DNA of 8,921 nucleotides, taken from Actinomycetes bacterium (GTDB lineage Bacteria > Actinomycetota > Actinomycetes > Actinomycetales > Microbacteriaceae). Positions within the stretch are counted from its first letter, which is position 1; each line of letters starts with the position of its first letter. The notes below the pieces were generated by a model. The model saw only the letters and a program-made list of their open reading frames with translations, ran no database searches and had not been told where the DNA came from. Where the stretch lies: NCBI GenBank assembly GCA_023432305.1, contig JAEYUT010000067.1:1-8921 (forward strand). The letters are read 5' to 3'. Both the position numbers and the translations under genes were made by a program. Of this stretch, positions 1 through 6,373 are shown one piece after another.

Positions 1-290
1 AGATACACGAGCGCGAACACGATGTGCGCGGCCCGCACCCGATACCGCAGCGCCGACGCGACCGCCGTCAGCACCAGGGCGACGATCAGCGCGGGGACGA
101 TCACGAGCGACCACGCGTCGTGCATATTCGGAAGCTGCGCGAACATCGCGGGCAGCGACTGCAGCATGAACGCGATGCCGAAGCCGGCAGCGGACCGCGC
201 GATCGCGGTGTTGACCCGCACATTGCTGAGCGGATTGCGGACGGGTCGTCCGCGGGGCACCGACCGGATGGCCGGTGCGACGTCAGCCAT
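1..290 (-). CDS. Membrane protein, probable sensor histidine kinase N-terminus (partial)
   Basis: The minus strand opens with ATG at 290 and stays open for 96 codons to the window edge, so only the N-terminus is visible. The peptide begins MADVAPAIRSVPRGRPVRNP. It has a basic N-terminal stretch and then hydrophobic segments at about residues 33-52, 58-80 and 87 onward, typical of an integral membrane sensor region. The start overlaps the end of the response-regulator gene by 8 nt, and an AGG lies 6 nt upstream of this ATG inside that gene, which suggests translational coupling. An in-frame ATG at 296 is possible but leaves the AGG no spacing. The histidine-kinase identity is inferred only from the tight overlap with a response regulator; no HisKA, HisKA_3 or HATPase motif is in view. 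Another membrane protein co-transcribed with the regulator is the alternative. Confidence 0.6.
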   Translation of the reverse strand, partial: MADVAPAIRSVPRGRPVRNPLSNVRVNTAIARSAAGFGIAFMLQSLPAMFAQLPNMHDAWSLVIVPALIVALVLTAVASALRYRVRAAHIVFALVY

Positions 291-978
291 CGACATCCTG
301 ATCGAGACCCGGCAGCACGCCGTCCTCCACCGCACGACGCAGCAGGTCGACCTTCGTCGGTGCGGGGCGCCCCACCTCGACGTACTTCGCGCGGATGCGG
401 TCGAGATACTCGCGCGCCGTCGAGTAGCCGATGCCCAGCTGCTCCGCGGCGAGCTTCAGCGGAAGGCCCGATGCGTACAGGTGCAGGATCTCGCGCTCAC
501 GGCGTCCGAGCTCCGCCTTCGCGAAATCGCGATCGGCGTCGATCGCCGTCGCCCACTCCAGATTGTTGAGCACCTCGCCTCGGGCGACGGTGGCGGCGGC
601 CTTCACGACCGTGCTCATCGACGCCGACTTCGGGATGACACCCGCAGCCCCCGCAGCGAGCGCCTCGCGCACCAGATCCACGCGGTCGGCGATCGAATGC
701 ACGAGCACCGGCGCCCCGATCGCCTGCACGCTCTTGACGTTGCGGGTGACACTCGAGCCGTCGCCGAGCGACAGATCGAGCACGACGACATCCACCTCGG
801 TCCCCGCGAGACCGCTGATGAGCTCCGCCACATTCGGGGCCGCGAGCATGAACTGGTGCCCGGCCTCCACGAAAGCGGCCTTCAGCCCCACACGCACCGA
901 CTCATGGTCGTCGACGACGGCGACGCGCACCGAAGGCACGTCGAGCGCCGCCGGGGTGCTGTCATTCACCGTGCTCAT
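283..978 (-). CDS. LuxR/NarL-family two-component response regulator
   Basis: This 231-residue protein has the NarL/FixJ architecture: an N-terminal receiver domain (about residues 16-135) and a C-terminal LuxR-type helix-turn-helix (about 155-200). In the receiver, the acidic pair D23-D24 (VVDDH), the phosphoacceptor D68 in VVVLDLS, S95 at the switch position and K117 in VIPKS are all present, so it should be phosphorylatable. The DNA-binding part shows LGRREREIL at 157-165 and a recognition helix around GYSTAREYLDRIRAKY, where STAREYL stands in place of the more usual STVKxHL-type sequence. The start at 978 has AGGAG 5 nt upstream. The next gene on the strand overlaps its stop by 8 nt and is probably the cognate kinase. 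A short open frame with a strong ribosome-binding site overlaps its start from upstream (see 962-1015). The target genes cannot be read from the sequence. Confidence 0.93.
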   Translation of the reverse strand: MSTVNDSTPAALDVPSVRVAVVDDHESVRVGLKAAFVEAGHQFMLAAPNVAELISGLAGTEVDVVVLDLSLGDGSSVTRNVKSVQAIGAPVLVHSIADRVDLVREALAAGAAGVIPKSASMSTVVKAAATVARGEVLNNLEWATAIDADRDFAKAELGRREREILHLYASGLPLKLAAEQLGIGYSTAREYLDRIRAKYVEVGRPAPTKVDLLRRAVEDGVLPGLDQDVDG

Positions 979-1015
979 CCAGGCTCCTGTCGTTCAGTCG
1001 GTCCGCGCGGCTCAT
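962..1015 (-). CDS. Possible 17-codon leader peptide upstream of the response regulator
   Basis: On the minus strand, ATG at 1015 is preceded at a spacing of 5 nt by GGAGG, a stronger Shine-Dalgarno than the regulator's own AGGAG. The frame encodes MSRADRLNDRSLDEHGE and stops at 962, which is 17 nt inside the response-regulator gene (start 978) in a different frame. The regulator's ribosome-binding site lies within this small frame, an arrangement typical of translational coupling. I see no run of one amino acid that would indicate attenuation. Codon use is ordinary for the region. It may be a real leader ORF or a chance purine-rich match. A TACGAT at 1014-1019 (minus) could instead be a -10 box; the transcript would then begin downstream of this ATG. 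Confidence 0.3.
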   Translation of the reverse strand: MSRADRLNDRSLDEHGE

Positions 1016-1022
1016 CGTATCC

Positions 1023-1048
1023 TCCGGGCCGCCGCCGCAGGCCCCGGA
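1023..1048 (-). terminator. GC-rich hairpin after the methyltransferase gene
   Basis: TCCGGGCC (1023-1030) pairs with GGCCCCGGA (1040-1048), giving 8 bp with one bulged C around a 9-nt loop. It starts 8 nt after the methyltransferase stop codon in the direction of transcription. There is no T-tract, so it is at best a weak intrinsic terminator, as is common in high-GC actinobacteria. Its arm also covers part of the GGAGGA site (1020-1025) upstream of the small leader frame, so in a read-through transcript it might mask that ribosome-binding site. Confidence 0.3.
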
Positions 1049-1055
1049 CGAGCCG

Positions 1056-2285
1056 TCAGACGCGGGCGAACGCGCCCACGGCCTCCACATGGTGGGTGCT
1101 CGGGAACAGATCGAACGCGCGCAGTCGGGTGAGCTCATAGCCGAGCTCGGCAAGGATGCCCGCATCGCGCGCGAACGCCACCGGATCGCACGCGACATAG
1201 ACCAGCTGCGCGGGGCGCACTGCCGCGAGCGCCTCGAGCACCGCACGCCCCGCACCCGACCGGGGCGGATCGAGTACGACGGTCGCCGCCTCCAGACGCG
1301 ACCGCTCGAGCGCCGACGCATCGGCGAGGCCCGAGACCCAGCGCTCCACACGCGCGGTGAGCGCCTGCGCGCCCACCCACTCCGCGAGGTTCTCCTGCGC
1401 GTGCTCGGTGGCGCGCTCATCCGACTCCACCGAGGTGATGCGCGTCGACGGGCCGAAACGGTCGGCGACAGCAGCCGCCAGCAGGCCGACGCCGCCGTAC
1501 AGGTCCAGATTCGCAGCCTTCGGGTCGAACAGCGCCGGGTCGATGGCCTCCTGCACCGCCGTCGTGAGCGTCTGCGGGGCGGCGCGGTGCACCTGCCAGA
1601 AGCCGCCGTCATCGACGAGGAACTCGCGATCGCCGACGCGCTCGCGGATCACGCTGCGGGCCTGCTGCCCGATGATGAGGCGCGCACCGCCGACCGACGG
1701 CGCGATGACCTCCACGCTCTGCCCGGCCAGATCCTGCATCTTCTCGCCGATGGGCGCGACCTCGCGCAGCTCCGGCGTGCCGAGCGGCAGATCGGCCACC
1801 TTGATGACGCGGTGCGTGCGCGCGGCGTAGGGGCCGACCGTGCCGTCCTCCGCCACGTGCAGCCGCTCGCGCGTGCGCCAGCCTCCGCCATCCGCCGGGC
1901 CGTCGACAGCTTCCACGGTGACCTCGCGCTCGATGCCTCCCATGCGCTTGAGCGAATCGGCGACGACGTGGGCCTTCAGCGCGCGCTGGTGCGCCGGCGC
2001 GATGTGGCCGAAGTCGGCACCGCCGGGGCGGATGCCGGGGTCGCGCGAGACATCCGCCTCCGCCCACAGGTGGGCACGACGGTGCGGACTCGGCTCGAGC
2101 ACCTCGATCGTGTCGGCGCGCCAGAAGCTCTTCTTGCGGTCGTCGAAGATGCGCGCGCGCACCCGCTCACCGGGGATCGCGTCGGCGACGAAGATCACGC
2201 GACCGTCGAGCCGGGCGACGCCGAAACCCCCATGCGCGATGTTGGTAGCCTCGATCTCGACCTCACGGCCCTGCATGTCACCCAT
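1056..2285 (-). CDS. TRAM-domain RNA (uracil-C5)-methyltransferase, RlmD/TrmA family, lacking Fe-S cysteines
   Basis: This is a SAM-dependent methyltransferase that should convert a uridine of rRNA or tRNA to 5-methyluridine. From the start chosen here it has 409 residues. An N-terminal TRAM RNA-binding domain (about 1-62) shows the family sequence NIAHGGFGVARLDGRVIFV. The C-terminal Rossmann methyltransferase domain has Q231 in GGFWQVH, the SAM loop LDLYGGVGLLA (260-270), DPPRSG (339-344), the nucleophile C366 in VYVACDPVAFARD, and E401 as the likely general base in FDLFPSTHHVE. C366 is the only cysteine in the protein: the cluster ligands of classical RumA/RlmD are absent, and the usual CGGC region reads ADFGHIAPAHQ. 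The start at 2285 sits 7 nt after a TATGCT hexamer, suggesting a leaderless mRNA. ATG at 2276, with GAGG 9 nt upstream, is the main alternative. The frame stays open upstream to 2735, but that part lies antisense to maf and is not protein-like. The exact target base is unknown. Confidence 0.9.
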   Translation of the reverse strand: MGDMQGREVEIEATNIAHGGFGVARLDGRVIFVADAIPGERVRARIFDDRKKSFWRADTIEVLEPSPHRRAHLWAEADVSRDPGIRPGGADFGHIAPAHQRALKAHVVADSLKRMGGIEREVTVEAVDGPADGGGWRTRERLHVAEDGTVGPYAARTHRVIKVADLPLGTPELREVAPIGEKMQDLAGQSVEVIAPSVGGARLIIGQQARSVIRERVGDREFLVDDGGFWQVHRAAPQTLTTAVQEAIDPALFDPKAANLDLYGGVGLLAAAVADRFGPSTRITSVESDERATEHAQENLAEWVGAQALTARVERWVSGLADASALERSRLEAATVVLDPPRSGAGRAVLEALAAVRPAQLVYVACDPVAFARDAGILAELGYELTRLRAFDLFPSTHHVEAVGAFARV

Positions 2286-2292
2286 CCTCAAG

Positions 2293-2298
2293 AGCATA
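2293..2298 (-). promoter_or_regulatory. Candidate -10 element of the methyltransferase (leaderless start)
   Basis: TATGCT on the minus strand matches TATAAT at four of six positions, including the key T1, A2 and T6. It lies 7 nt before ATG at 2285, so transcription would begin at or next to the start codon. No clear -35 is visible. It lies only a few bases upstream of the maf ribosome-binding site on the other strand. Confidence 0.4.
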
Positions 2299-2299
2299 G

Positions 2300-2305
2300 A
2301 AGGAG
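2300..2305 (+). promoter_or_regulatory. Ribosome binding site that sets the GTG start of maf
   Basis: AAGGAG lies 5 nt upstream of GTG at 2311. It decides the maf start, because the frame is open far upstream across the methyltransferase gene and no other in-frame start has both a ribosome-binding site and the LASTSPAR motif immediately after it. Confidence 0.75.
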
Positions 2306-2310
2306 TGGCT

Positions 2311-2937
2311 GTGCGCTTGTACCTGGCCTCCACCTCGCCCGCCCGCCTCGCGACCCTCCGAGCCGTCGGCATCGAGCCGGTGCCCGTGCCGTCGCACGTC
2401 GACGAGGACGCCGTGGCGGATGCGGCCGGCCCGCTCGAGCCGGACGACTTCGTCACCCTCCTGGCGCGCGCGAAAGCAGAGGCGGTGGCCGCGCGGCTCG
2501 TCGACGCGGGCGACCTCGACGGCCTCATCCTCGGAGGCGACTCGGCGTTCGTCGTCGACGGCGTCGTGCACGGCAAGCCGCACCTGCCCGAGGTGGCGCG
2601 GGAGCGGTGGCACGCCCAGCGCGGGCGCTCGGGGGTGCTGCACTCGGGCCACTGGCTCATCGACGCGCGCGGCGGACAGGTGGGTGCCGCGATCGGCGGG
2701 GCGACCTCCGCCACCGTCCACTTCGCCTCCGACATCGACGACGACGAGATCGACGCCTACATCGCCACCGGCGAACCGCTGCAGGTGGCGGGAGCGTTCA
2801 CGATCGACAGCAAGGGCGCCGGATTCATCGACCGCATCGAAGGCGACCCGCACACCGTGGTCGGGCTCTCGGTGCCGTACTTGCGCACGCTCGTGCGCGC
2901 ACTGGGCGTCGACTGGCACTCGCTCTGGAACCGCTGA
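2311..2937 (+). CDS. maf: Maf-family nucleoside triphosphate pyrophosphatase
   Basis: The 208-residue product has the length and motifs of Maf proteins, which hydrolyse nucleoside triphosphates, often modified or pyrimidine ones, to monophosphate and pyrophosphate. The N-terminal signature [12 protein letters not shown] (5-16) corresponds to the family's LASxSPRRxxLL, with the first arginine replaced by alanine and R12 kept. E32 in VDED, K55 in LARAKAEAV, the catalytic aspartate D77 in [10 protein letters not shown], and HGKP (87-90) follow. Near the C-terminus, [24 protein letters not shown] matches the family's KAGxYxIQGxxxxxVxGLPxxxL region. The start is GTG with AAGGAG upstream. The gene is divergent from the methyltransferase, with 25 bp between the chosen starts, and precedes accA3 in the same direction, as maf precedes accA3 in mycobacteria. 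A hairpin in the 136-bp gap suggests accA3 is not simply co-transcribed with it. The substrate preference cannot be read from sequence alone. Confidence 0.92.
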   Translation: MRLYLASTSPARLATLRAVGIEPVPVPSHVDEDAVADAAGPLEPDDFVTLLARAKAEAVAARLVDAGDLDGLILGGDSAFVVDGVVHGKPHLPEVARERWHAQRGRSGVLHSGHWLIDARGGQVGAAIGGATSATVHFASDIDDDEIDAYIATGEPLQVAGAFTIDSKGAGFIDRIEGDPHTVVGLSVPYLRTLVRALGVDWHSLWNR

Positions 2938-2946
2938 CCCCGCACC

Positions 2947-2964
2947 GGTGAGCATCCGCTCACC
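2947..2964 (+). terminator. Hairpin downstream of maf
   Basis: GGTGAGC (2947-2953) and GCTCACC (2958-2964) form a perfect 7-bp stem with an ATCC tetraloop, starting 10 nt after the maf stop codon. Outer CC (2945-2946) and GG (2967-2968) could extend it past a 2-nt bulge. There is no T-tract, so termination is plausible but not certain; the palindrome could also be a protein-binding site. Confidence 0.5.
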
Positions 2965-2989
2965 CCGGAGGGAATCTGCGCGCGCGGAT

Positions 2990-3057
2990 TGTGCGCCACA
3001 TCCAACGATCCGACGTGCCTTTGTGTGCGCCTGCCAACGGTCGGGAATATGTGCGCC
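2990..3057 (+). repeat. Composite direct repeats upstream of accA3
   Basis: TGTGCGCC occurs three times: at 2990-2997, 3024-3031 and 3050-3057. After the first two copies, 4 nt and 2 nt later, comes CCAACGRTC (CCAACGATC at 3002-3010; CCAACGGTC at 3034-3042). The composite unit therefore appears twice with a period of 32-34 nt, about three helical turns, and a third half-copy abuts the predicted -10 of accA3. This resembles an operator array for a transcription factor, but I recognise no known regulator motif. Confidence 0.45.
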
Positions 3058-3059
3058 CC

Positions 3060-3065
3060 TAGGCT
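3060..3065 (+). promoter_or_regulatory. Candidate -10 element of accA3 (leaderless start)
   Basis: TAGGCT fits the actinobacterial TAnnnT pattern and lies 8 nt before the accA3 ATG at 3074, placing transcription initiation at or within a few bases of the start codon. Only a weak GAG is available as a Shine-Dalgarno, which supports a leaderless or nearly leaderless mRNA. No good -35 is seen; upstream repeats may provide activator or repressor sites. Confidence 0.4.
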
Positions 3066-3073
3066 TGAGCACT

Positions 3074-4831
3074 ATGGCTCGCATCACGAAGGTTCTGGTC
3101 GCCAACCGCGGAGAGATCGCCGTACGCGTCATCCGGGCCGCGAAGGACGCCGGAATCGGCTCCGTCGCGGTGTACTCCGACCAGGACCGCGGCGCCCGCC
3201 ACGTCGTGCTCGCCGATGAGGCCTACGCACTCGAAGGCACCACGAGCGCCGAGACGTACCTCGTGATCGACAAGATCCTGTCCATCGCTCGCCGCTCCGG
3301 CGCCGACGCGATCCACCCCGGCTACGGCTTCCTCGCCGAGAACGCCGACTTCGCCCGCGCCGTCATCGCCGCCGGCATCACCTGGATCGGCCCCTCCCCC
3401 GAGGCGATCGAACGCCTCGGCGACAAGGTGTCGGCGCGCCATGTGGCCGAGAAGGTCGGCGCCCCGCTCGCCCCCGGAACTCTCAACCCCGTCGCCGACG
3501 CCGACGAGGTGCTCGCGTTCGTCGACCAGGTGGGCCTGCCCGTCGCCATCAAGGCGGCCTTCGGCGGCGGCGGACGCGGCCTCAAGGTCGCCCGCACGCG
3601 CGACGAGGTGCCGGAGCTCTTCGAATCCGCCACCCGCGAGGCGGTCGCCGCGTTCGGCCGCGGCGAATGCTTCGTCGAGAAGTACCTCGACAAGCCCCGC
3701 CACGTCGAGACCCAGTGCCTCGCGGATGCCGCCGGCAACGTCGTCGTCATCTCGACGCGCGACTGCTCGCTGCAGCGCCGACACCAGAAGCTCGTCGAGG
3801 AGGCGCCCGCGCCGTTCCTCACCGATGAGCAGCGCGAGCTCCTCTACTCATCGTCGAAGGCGATCCTCAAGGAGGTCGGCTATGTCGGGGCGGGCACGTG
3901 CGAGTTCCTCATCGGCCTCGACGGCACCGTGTCGTTCCTCGAGGTGAACACGCGCCTCCAGGTGGAGCACCCGGTCTCCGAGGAGGTCACCGGCATCGAC
4001 CTCGTGCGCGAGCAGTTCCGCATCGCCGAGGGCGGCCTCATCGACTACCCGGACCCCGAGACCCGCGGACATTCGATCGAGTTCCGCATCAACGGCGAAG
4101 ACCCCGGCCGCAACTTCATGCCCACTCCCGGCCCCGTGCAGGCGCTGCGCATCCCCGGCGGCCCCGGCGTCCGCGTCGACTCCGGCGTGACCACGGGTGA
4201 TGAGATCTCGGGCGCGTTCGACTCGCTGCTGGCGAAGCTCATCGTCACCGGATCGTCGCGGCAGGACGCGATCGAGCGCGCACGGCGCGCCCTCGACGAG
4301 TTCGAGGTCGCTGGCCTCCCCACCGTCATCCCGTTCCACCGCGCGATCGTGCGCGACCCCGCCTTCACCGCCGAGAACGGCGAGTTCGGTGTGTACACGC
4401 GCTGGATCGAGACCGAGTTCCAGAACGACCTCGAGCCGTGGGGCGGCGTGCTCGCGGAGCCCGCGACGGCCGAGAAGCGCCACTCAGTGGTCGTCGAGGT
4501 CGAAGGCAAGCGCGTCGCCGTCTCGCTGCCGACCACCCTGCTGCCCGGCGCGTCCGTCGCCGCTCCGCAGGCTCCGCGCCGCCGGGGTGGCGGCCGGTCG
4601 GTCGCGACCGCGACGGGCGACGCCGTGAAGGCGCCCATGCAGGCGACGATCGTCAAGGTCGCGGTCGAGGAGGGCCAGAAGGTCGTCAAGGGCGACCTCG
4701 TGGTCGTGCTCGAGGCGATGAAGATGGAGCAGCCCATCGCGGCCCACAAGGACGGCTCGGTGGGCTCGCTCGACGCGCTCGTCGGCACGACGGTCTCCGC
4801 CGGCCACCGCCTCCTCACCATCACCGACTGA
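3074..4831 (+). CDS. accA3: Acetyl-/propionyl-CoA carboxylase alpha subunit (biotin carboxylase plus biotin carrier domain)
   Basis: This 585-residue protein carboxylates its own biotin with ATP and bicarbonate and passes the carboxyl group to a beta (carboxyltransferase) subunit to make malonyl-CoA or methylmalonyl-CoA for fatty-acid synthesis. The biotin carboxylase part covers about 1-450: [17 protein letters not shown] at the N-terminus, [10 protein letters not shown] (81-90), the ATP-grasp glycine loop GGGGRG (164-169), and [11 protein letters not shown] (290-300) with the metal and catalytic residues. A basic linker (PRRRGGGR, about 501-508) leads to the biotinyl domain (about 515-585), with EAMKM at 547-551 and K550 as the biotinylated lysine. 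The length fits actinobacterial AccA3. The frame is open upstream to 2420, but the family N-terminus fixes the start at 3074. No beta or epsilon subunit lies in the window, so the partners must be elsewhere. It ends 2 nt before a long palindrome shared with the convergent lpdA. Confidence 0.96.
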   Translation: MARITKVLVANRGEIAVRVIRAAKDAGIGSVAVYSDQDRGARHVVLADEAYALEGTTSAETYLVIDKILSIARRSGADAIHPGYGFLAENADFARAVIAAGITWIGPSPEAIERLGDKVSARHVAEKVGAPLAPGTLNPVADADEVLAFVDQVGLPVAIKAAFGGGGRGLKVARTRDEVPELFESATREAVAAFGRGECFVEKYLDKPRHVETQCLADAAGNVVVISTRDCSLQRRHQKLVEEAPAPFLTDEQRELLYSSSKAILKEVGYVGAGTCEFLIGLDGTVSFLEVNTRLQVEHPVSEEVTGIDLVREQFRIAEGGLIDYPDPETRGHSIEFRINGEDPGRNFMPTPGPVQALRIPGGPGVRVDSGVTTGDEISGAFDSLLAKLIVTGSSRQDAIERARRALDEFEVAGLPTVIPFHRAIVRDPAFTAENGEFGVYTRWIETEFQNDLEPWGGVLAEPATAEKRHSVVVEVEGKRVAVSLPTTLLPGASVAAPQAPRRRGGGRSVATATGDAVKAPMQATIVKVAVEEGQKVVKGDLVVVLEAMKMEQPIAAHKDGSVGSLDALVGTTVSAGHRLLTITD

Positions 4832-4832
4832 A

Positions 4833-4905
4833 CCCACCCCGAGGTGTCGCTTTCTGCCGGTTAGGGTGTGCCCAAACCGGCAGAAAGTGACACCTCAGGG
4901 GTGGG
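4833..4905. terminator. 73-nt near-perfect palindrome filling the gap between convergent accA3 and lpdA
   Basis: The arms at 4833-4866 and 4871-4905 fold into a stem of 33 pairs: 8 outer pairs (CCCACCCC with GGGGTGGG), one bulged A at 4897, 22 pairs (4841-4862 with 4875-4896) with one imperfect pair, an A-A mismatch (4863, 4874), and a GGG/CCC clamp closed by a TGTG loop. The imperfect pair (4849, 4888) is a G-U wobble in plus-strand RNA but an A-C mismatch in minus-strand RNA. The palindrome starts 1 base after the accA3 stop and ends 2 bases before the lpdA stop, so it could end transcription from both sides. It is far longer than a normal terminator stem and has no T-tracts, so a dispersed palindromic repeat doing terminator duty is the main alternative. 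Confidence 0.75.
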
Positions 4906-4907
4906 CG

Positions 4908-6356
4908 TCAGGCGTCGGTGCCGGGCAGGATGTGCATCGCGCGCGCGGCATCCGTCACCGCACCCGAGAGAGACGGGTACACCGAGAACGCGCGCGCAAG
5001 CTGGTCGACCGTGAGACGGTGCTCCACCGCGAGCGCGATCGGCAGGATCAGGTCGGAGGCCTTCGGCGCCACCACGACACCGCCGATGACGGTGCCGGAT
5101 CCCGTGCGCGCGAAGATCTTCACGAACCCGTCCTTGATGCCCTCCATCTTGGCGCGAGGGTTCGAGGCGAGAGGCAGCTTGAAGATCTCGCCCTGCGCGA
5201 GACCCTCCTCGATCTGCTTCTGGTTCCATCCCACCGTCGCGACCTCGGGGTGAGTGAAGATGTTGCTCGTCACGTTGCGCTGCTCGATCGGCGTCACCGC
5301 GTCGCCCATCGCGTGATAGACCGCCGTGCGGCCCTGCATCGACGCGACCGAGGCGAGCGGCAGCGAATCCGAGCAGTCACCCACGCCGTAGACCATCGGC
5401 ATCGACGTACGCGCCACGCGATTGACGCGGATGTGGCCCGAATCGGTGAGCTGCACGCCCGCCTCCTCGAGACCGATGCCGGCGGTGTTCGGCACCGAAC
5501 CGACGGCGAGCAGACAGTGCGAGCCCTCAACCGTGCGGCCGTCGGCGAGCGTCACGACCACGCCGTCGCCCGCACGCTCGACGGACTGCATGCGCGACTT
5601 CGACAGAACGGTCATGCCACCGCGCACGAACACGTTCTCGATGACGCGCGCGGCATCCGCGTCCTCACCGGGCAGCACCTGGTCACGGCTCGAGACGAGG
5701 GTCACCTGGGCGCCGAGCGCGCGGTAGGCGGACGCGAACTCGGCCCCCGTGACACCCGACCCGACGACGATGAGATGCTCGGGCACCTCATCGAGGCTGT
5801 AGAGCTGCGTCCACGTGAGAATGCGCTTGCCGTCCGGCTTGGCGCTCGGCAGCACGCGAGGCGTCGCACCCACGGCGACGACGAGCGTGTCGGCGGTGAC
5901 CTCATCGAAGTCGACCCGCTTCTTCCCCTTGCCGGTCGACATGATCAGCCGGTTCGGCCCATCGAGGCGGCCGTCGCCGGCGACGATGCGCACGCCCGCC
6001 TTCACGAGCTGCGACTTCATGTCCTCCGACTGCTGGCGCGCGAGCAGCATGAGGCGACGGTTGACCGCCCCCAGATTCACGGTCACCTCGGGACGCACTG
6101 CACGGCCGTTCTCGCCGCGGGTGAAGAACTGCACCCCCAGATCGGCCGCCTGACCGACATCCGAGGCAGCCCCCGCCGTCGCGATGAGCGACTTCGACGG
6201 AACGACATCCGTGAGCACCGCGGAGCCTCCCACTCCGGCCCGCTCCACGAGCGTCACATCGGCGCCCAGCTGCGCTCCCGTCAGAGCCGCCTCATATCCG
6301 CCTGGCCCTCCTCCGAGGACAGCGATTCTCTGGGTGCGCTCGAACTCGTAGGGCAT
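4908..6356 (-). CDS. lpdA: LpdA-type flavoprotein NAD(P)H-quinone dehydrogenase (disulfide-less)
   Basis: The 482-residue protein has the pyridine-nucleotide-disulfide oxidoreductase fold: FAD-binding GGGPGG (15-20), a second nucleotide-binding site GSGVTGAEFA (199-208), FAD motif GVGDCSD (324-330), and a C-terminal dimerisation domain with HPEVATVG (369-376). The segment that normally carries the redox cysteines (GGTCLNVGCIPSK in lipoamide dehydrogenase) reads GGSAVLTDVVPSK (43-55), so both cysteines are lost (A46, V51). The C-terminal HxHPTxxE motif reads SVYPSLSG (458-465), so the catalytic His-Glu pair is lost too. This matches mycobacterial LpdA (Rv3303c), which reduces quinones with NAD(P)H and does not act on lipoamide, so NAD(P)H:quinone reductase is preferred over dihydrolipoamide dehydrogenase. 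The start at 6356 lies 6 nt after a GACAAT hexamer, suggesting a leaderless mRNA. It is divergent from the PNP gene and convergent with accA3. The physiological acceptor is unknown. Confidence 0.92.
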   Translation of the reverse strand: MPYEFERTQRIAVLGGGPGGYEAALTGAQLGADVTLVERAGVGGSAVLTDVVPSKSLIATAGAASDVGQAADLGVQFFTRGENGRAVRPEVTVNLGAVNRRLMLLARQQSEDMKSQLVKAGVRIVAGDGRLDGPNRLIMSTGKGKKRVDFDEVTADTLVVAVGATPRVLPSAKPDGKRILTWTQLYSLDEVPEHLIVVGSGVTGAEFASAYRALGAQVTLVSSRDQVLPGEDADAARVIENVFVRGGMTVLSKSRMQSVERAGDGVVVTLADGRTVEGSHCLLAVGSVPNTAGIGLEEAGVQLTDSGHIRVNRVARTSMPMVYGVGDCSDSLPLASVASMQGRTAVYHAMGDAVTPIEQRNVTSNIFTHPEVATVGWNQKQIEEGLAQGEIFKLPLASNPRAKMEGIKDGFVKIFARTGSGTVIGGVVVAPKASDLILPIALAVEHRLTVDQLARAFSVYPSLSGAVTDAARAMHILPGTDA

Positions 6357-6362
6357 GGCTCA

Positions 6363-6368
6363 ATTGTC
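6363..6368 (-). promoter_or_regulatory. Candidate -10 element of lpdA (leaderless start)
   Basis: GACAAT on the minus strand matches TATAAT at four of six positions (A2, A4, A5, T6). It lies 6 nt before ATG at 6356, and there is no Shine-Dalgarno in between. It is separated by 5 bp from the plus-strand -10 of the PNP gene, so the two promoters point away from each other and overlap. Confidence 0.45.
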
Positions 6369-6373
6369 GCGCA

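Noticed and set aside
1014..1019. TACGAT as a -10 element for the response regulator
   Set aside because: It is plausible (4 of 6 matches) but has no -35 and conflicts with the strong ribosome-binding site just upstream; it is too uncertain to list as a feature.
22..1140. 372-codon and shorter plus-strand frames opposite the response regulator
   Set aside because: They are antisense to a response regulator with intact receiver and HTH motifs; the translations are low-complexity Arg/Ala/Asp sequence.
2286..2735. N-terminal extension of the methyltransferase frame by 150 codons
   Set aside because: The extension is antisense to the conserved maf gene and precedes the TRAM domain, which is normally N-terminal.
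1089..2951. 620-codon open frame on plus, opposite the methyltransferase and across maf
   Set aside because: It is rich in Arg, Ala and His with no domain motif. It mirrors the codon bias of the real genes on the other strand and frame.
2420..3073. Upstream extension of the accA3 frame
   Set aside because: It runs in another frame through maf; the biotin carboxylase N-terminus ([10 protein letters not shown]) begins at the ATG at 3074.
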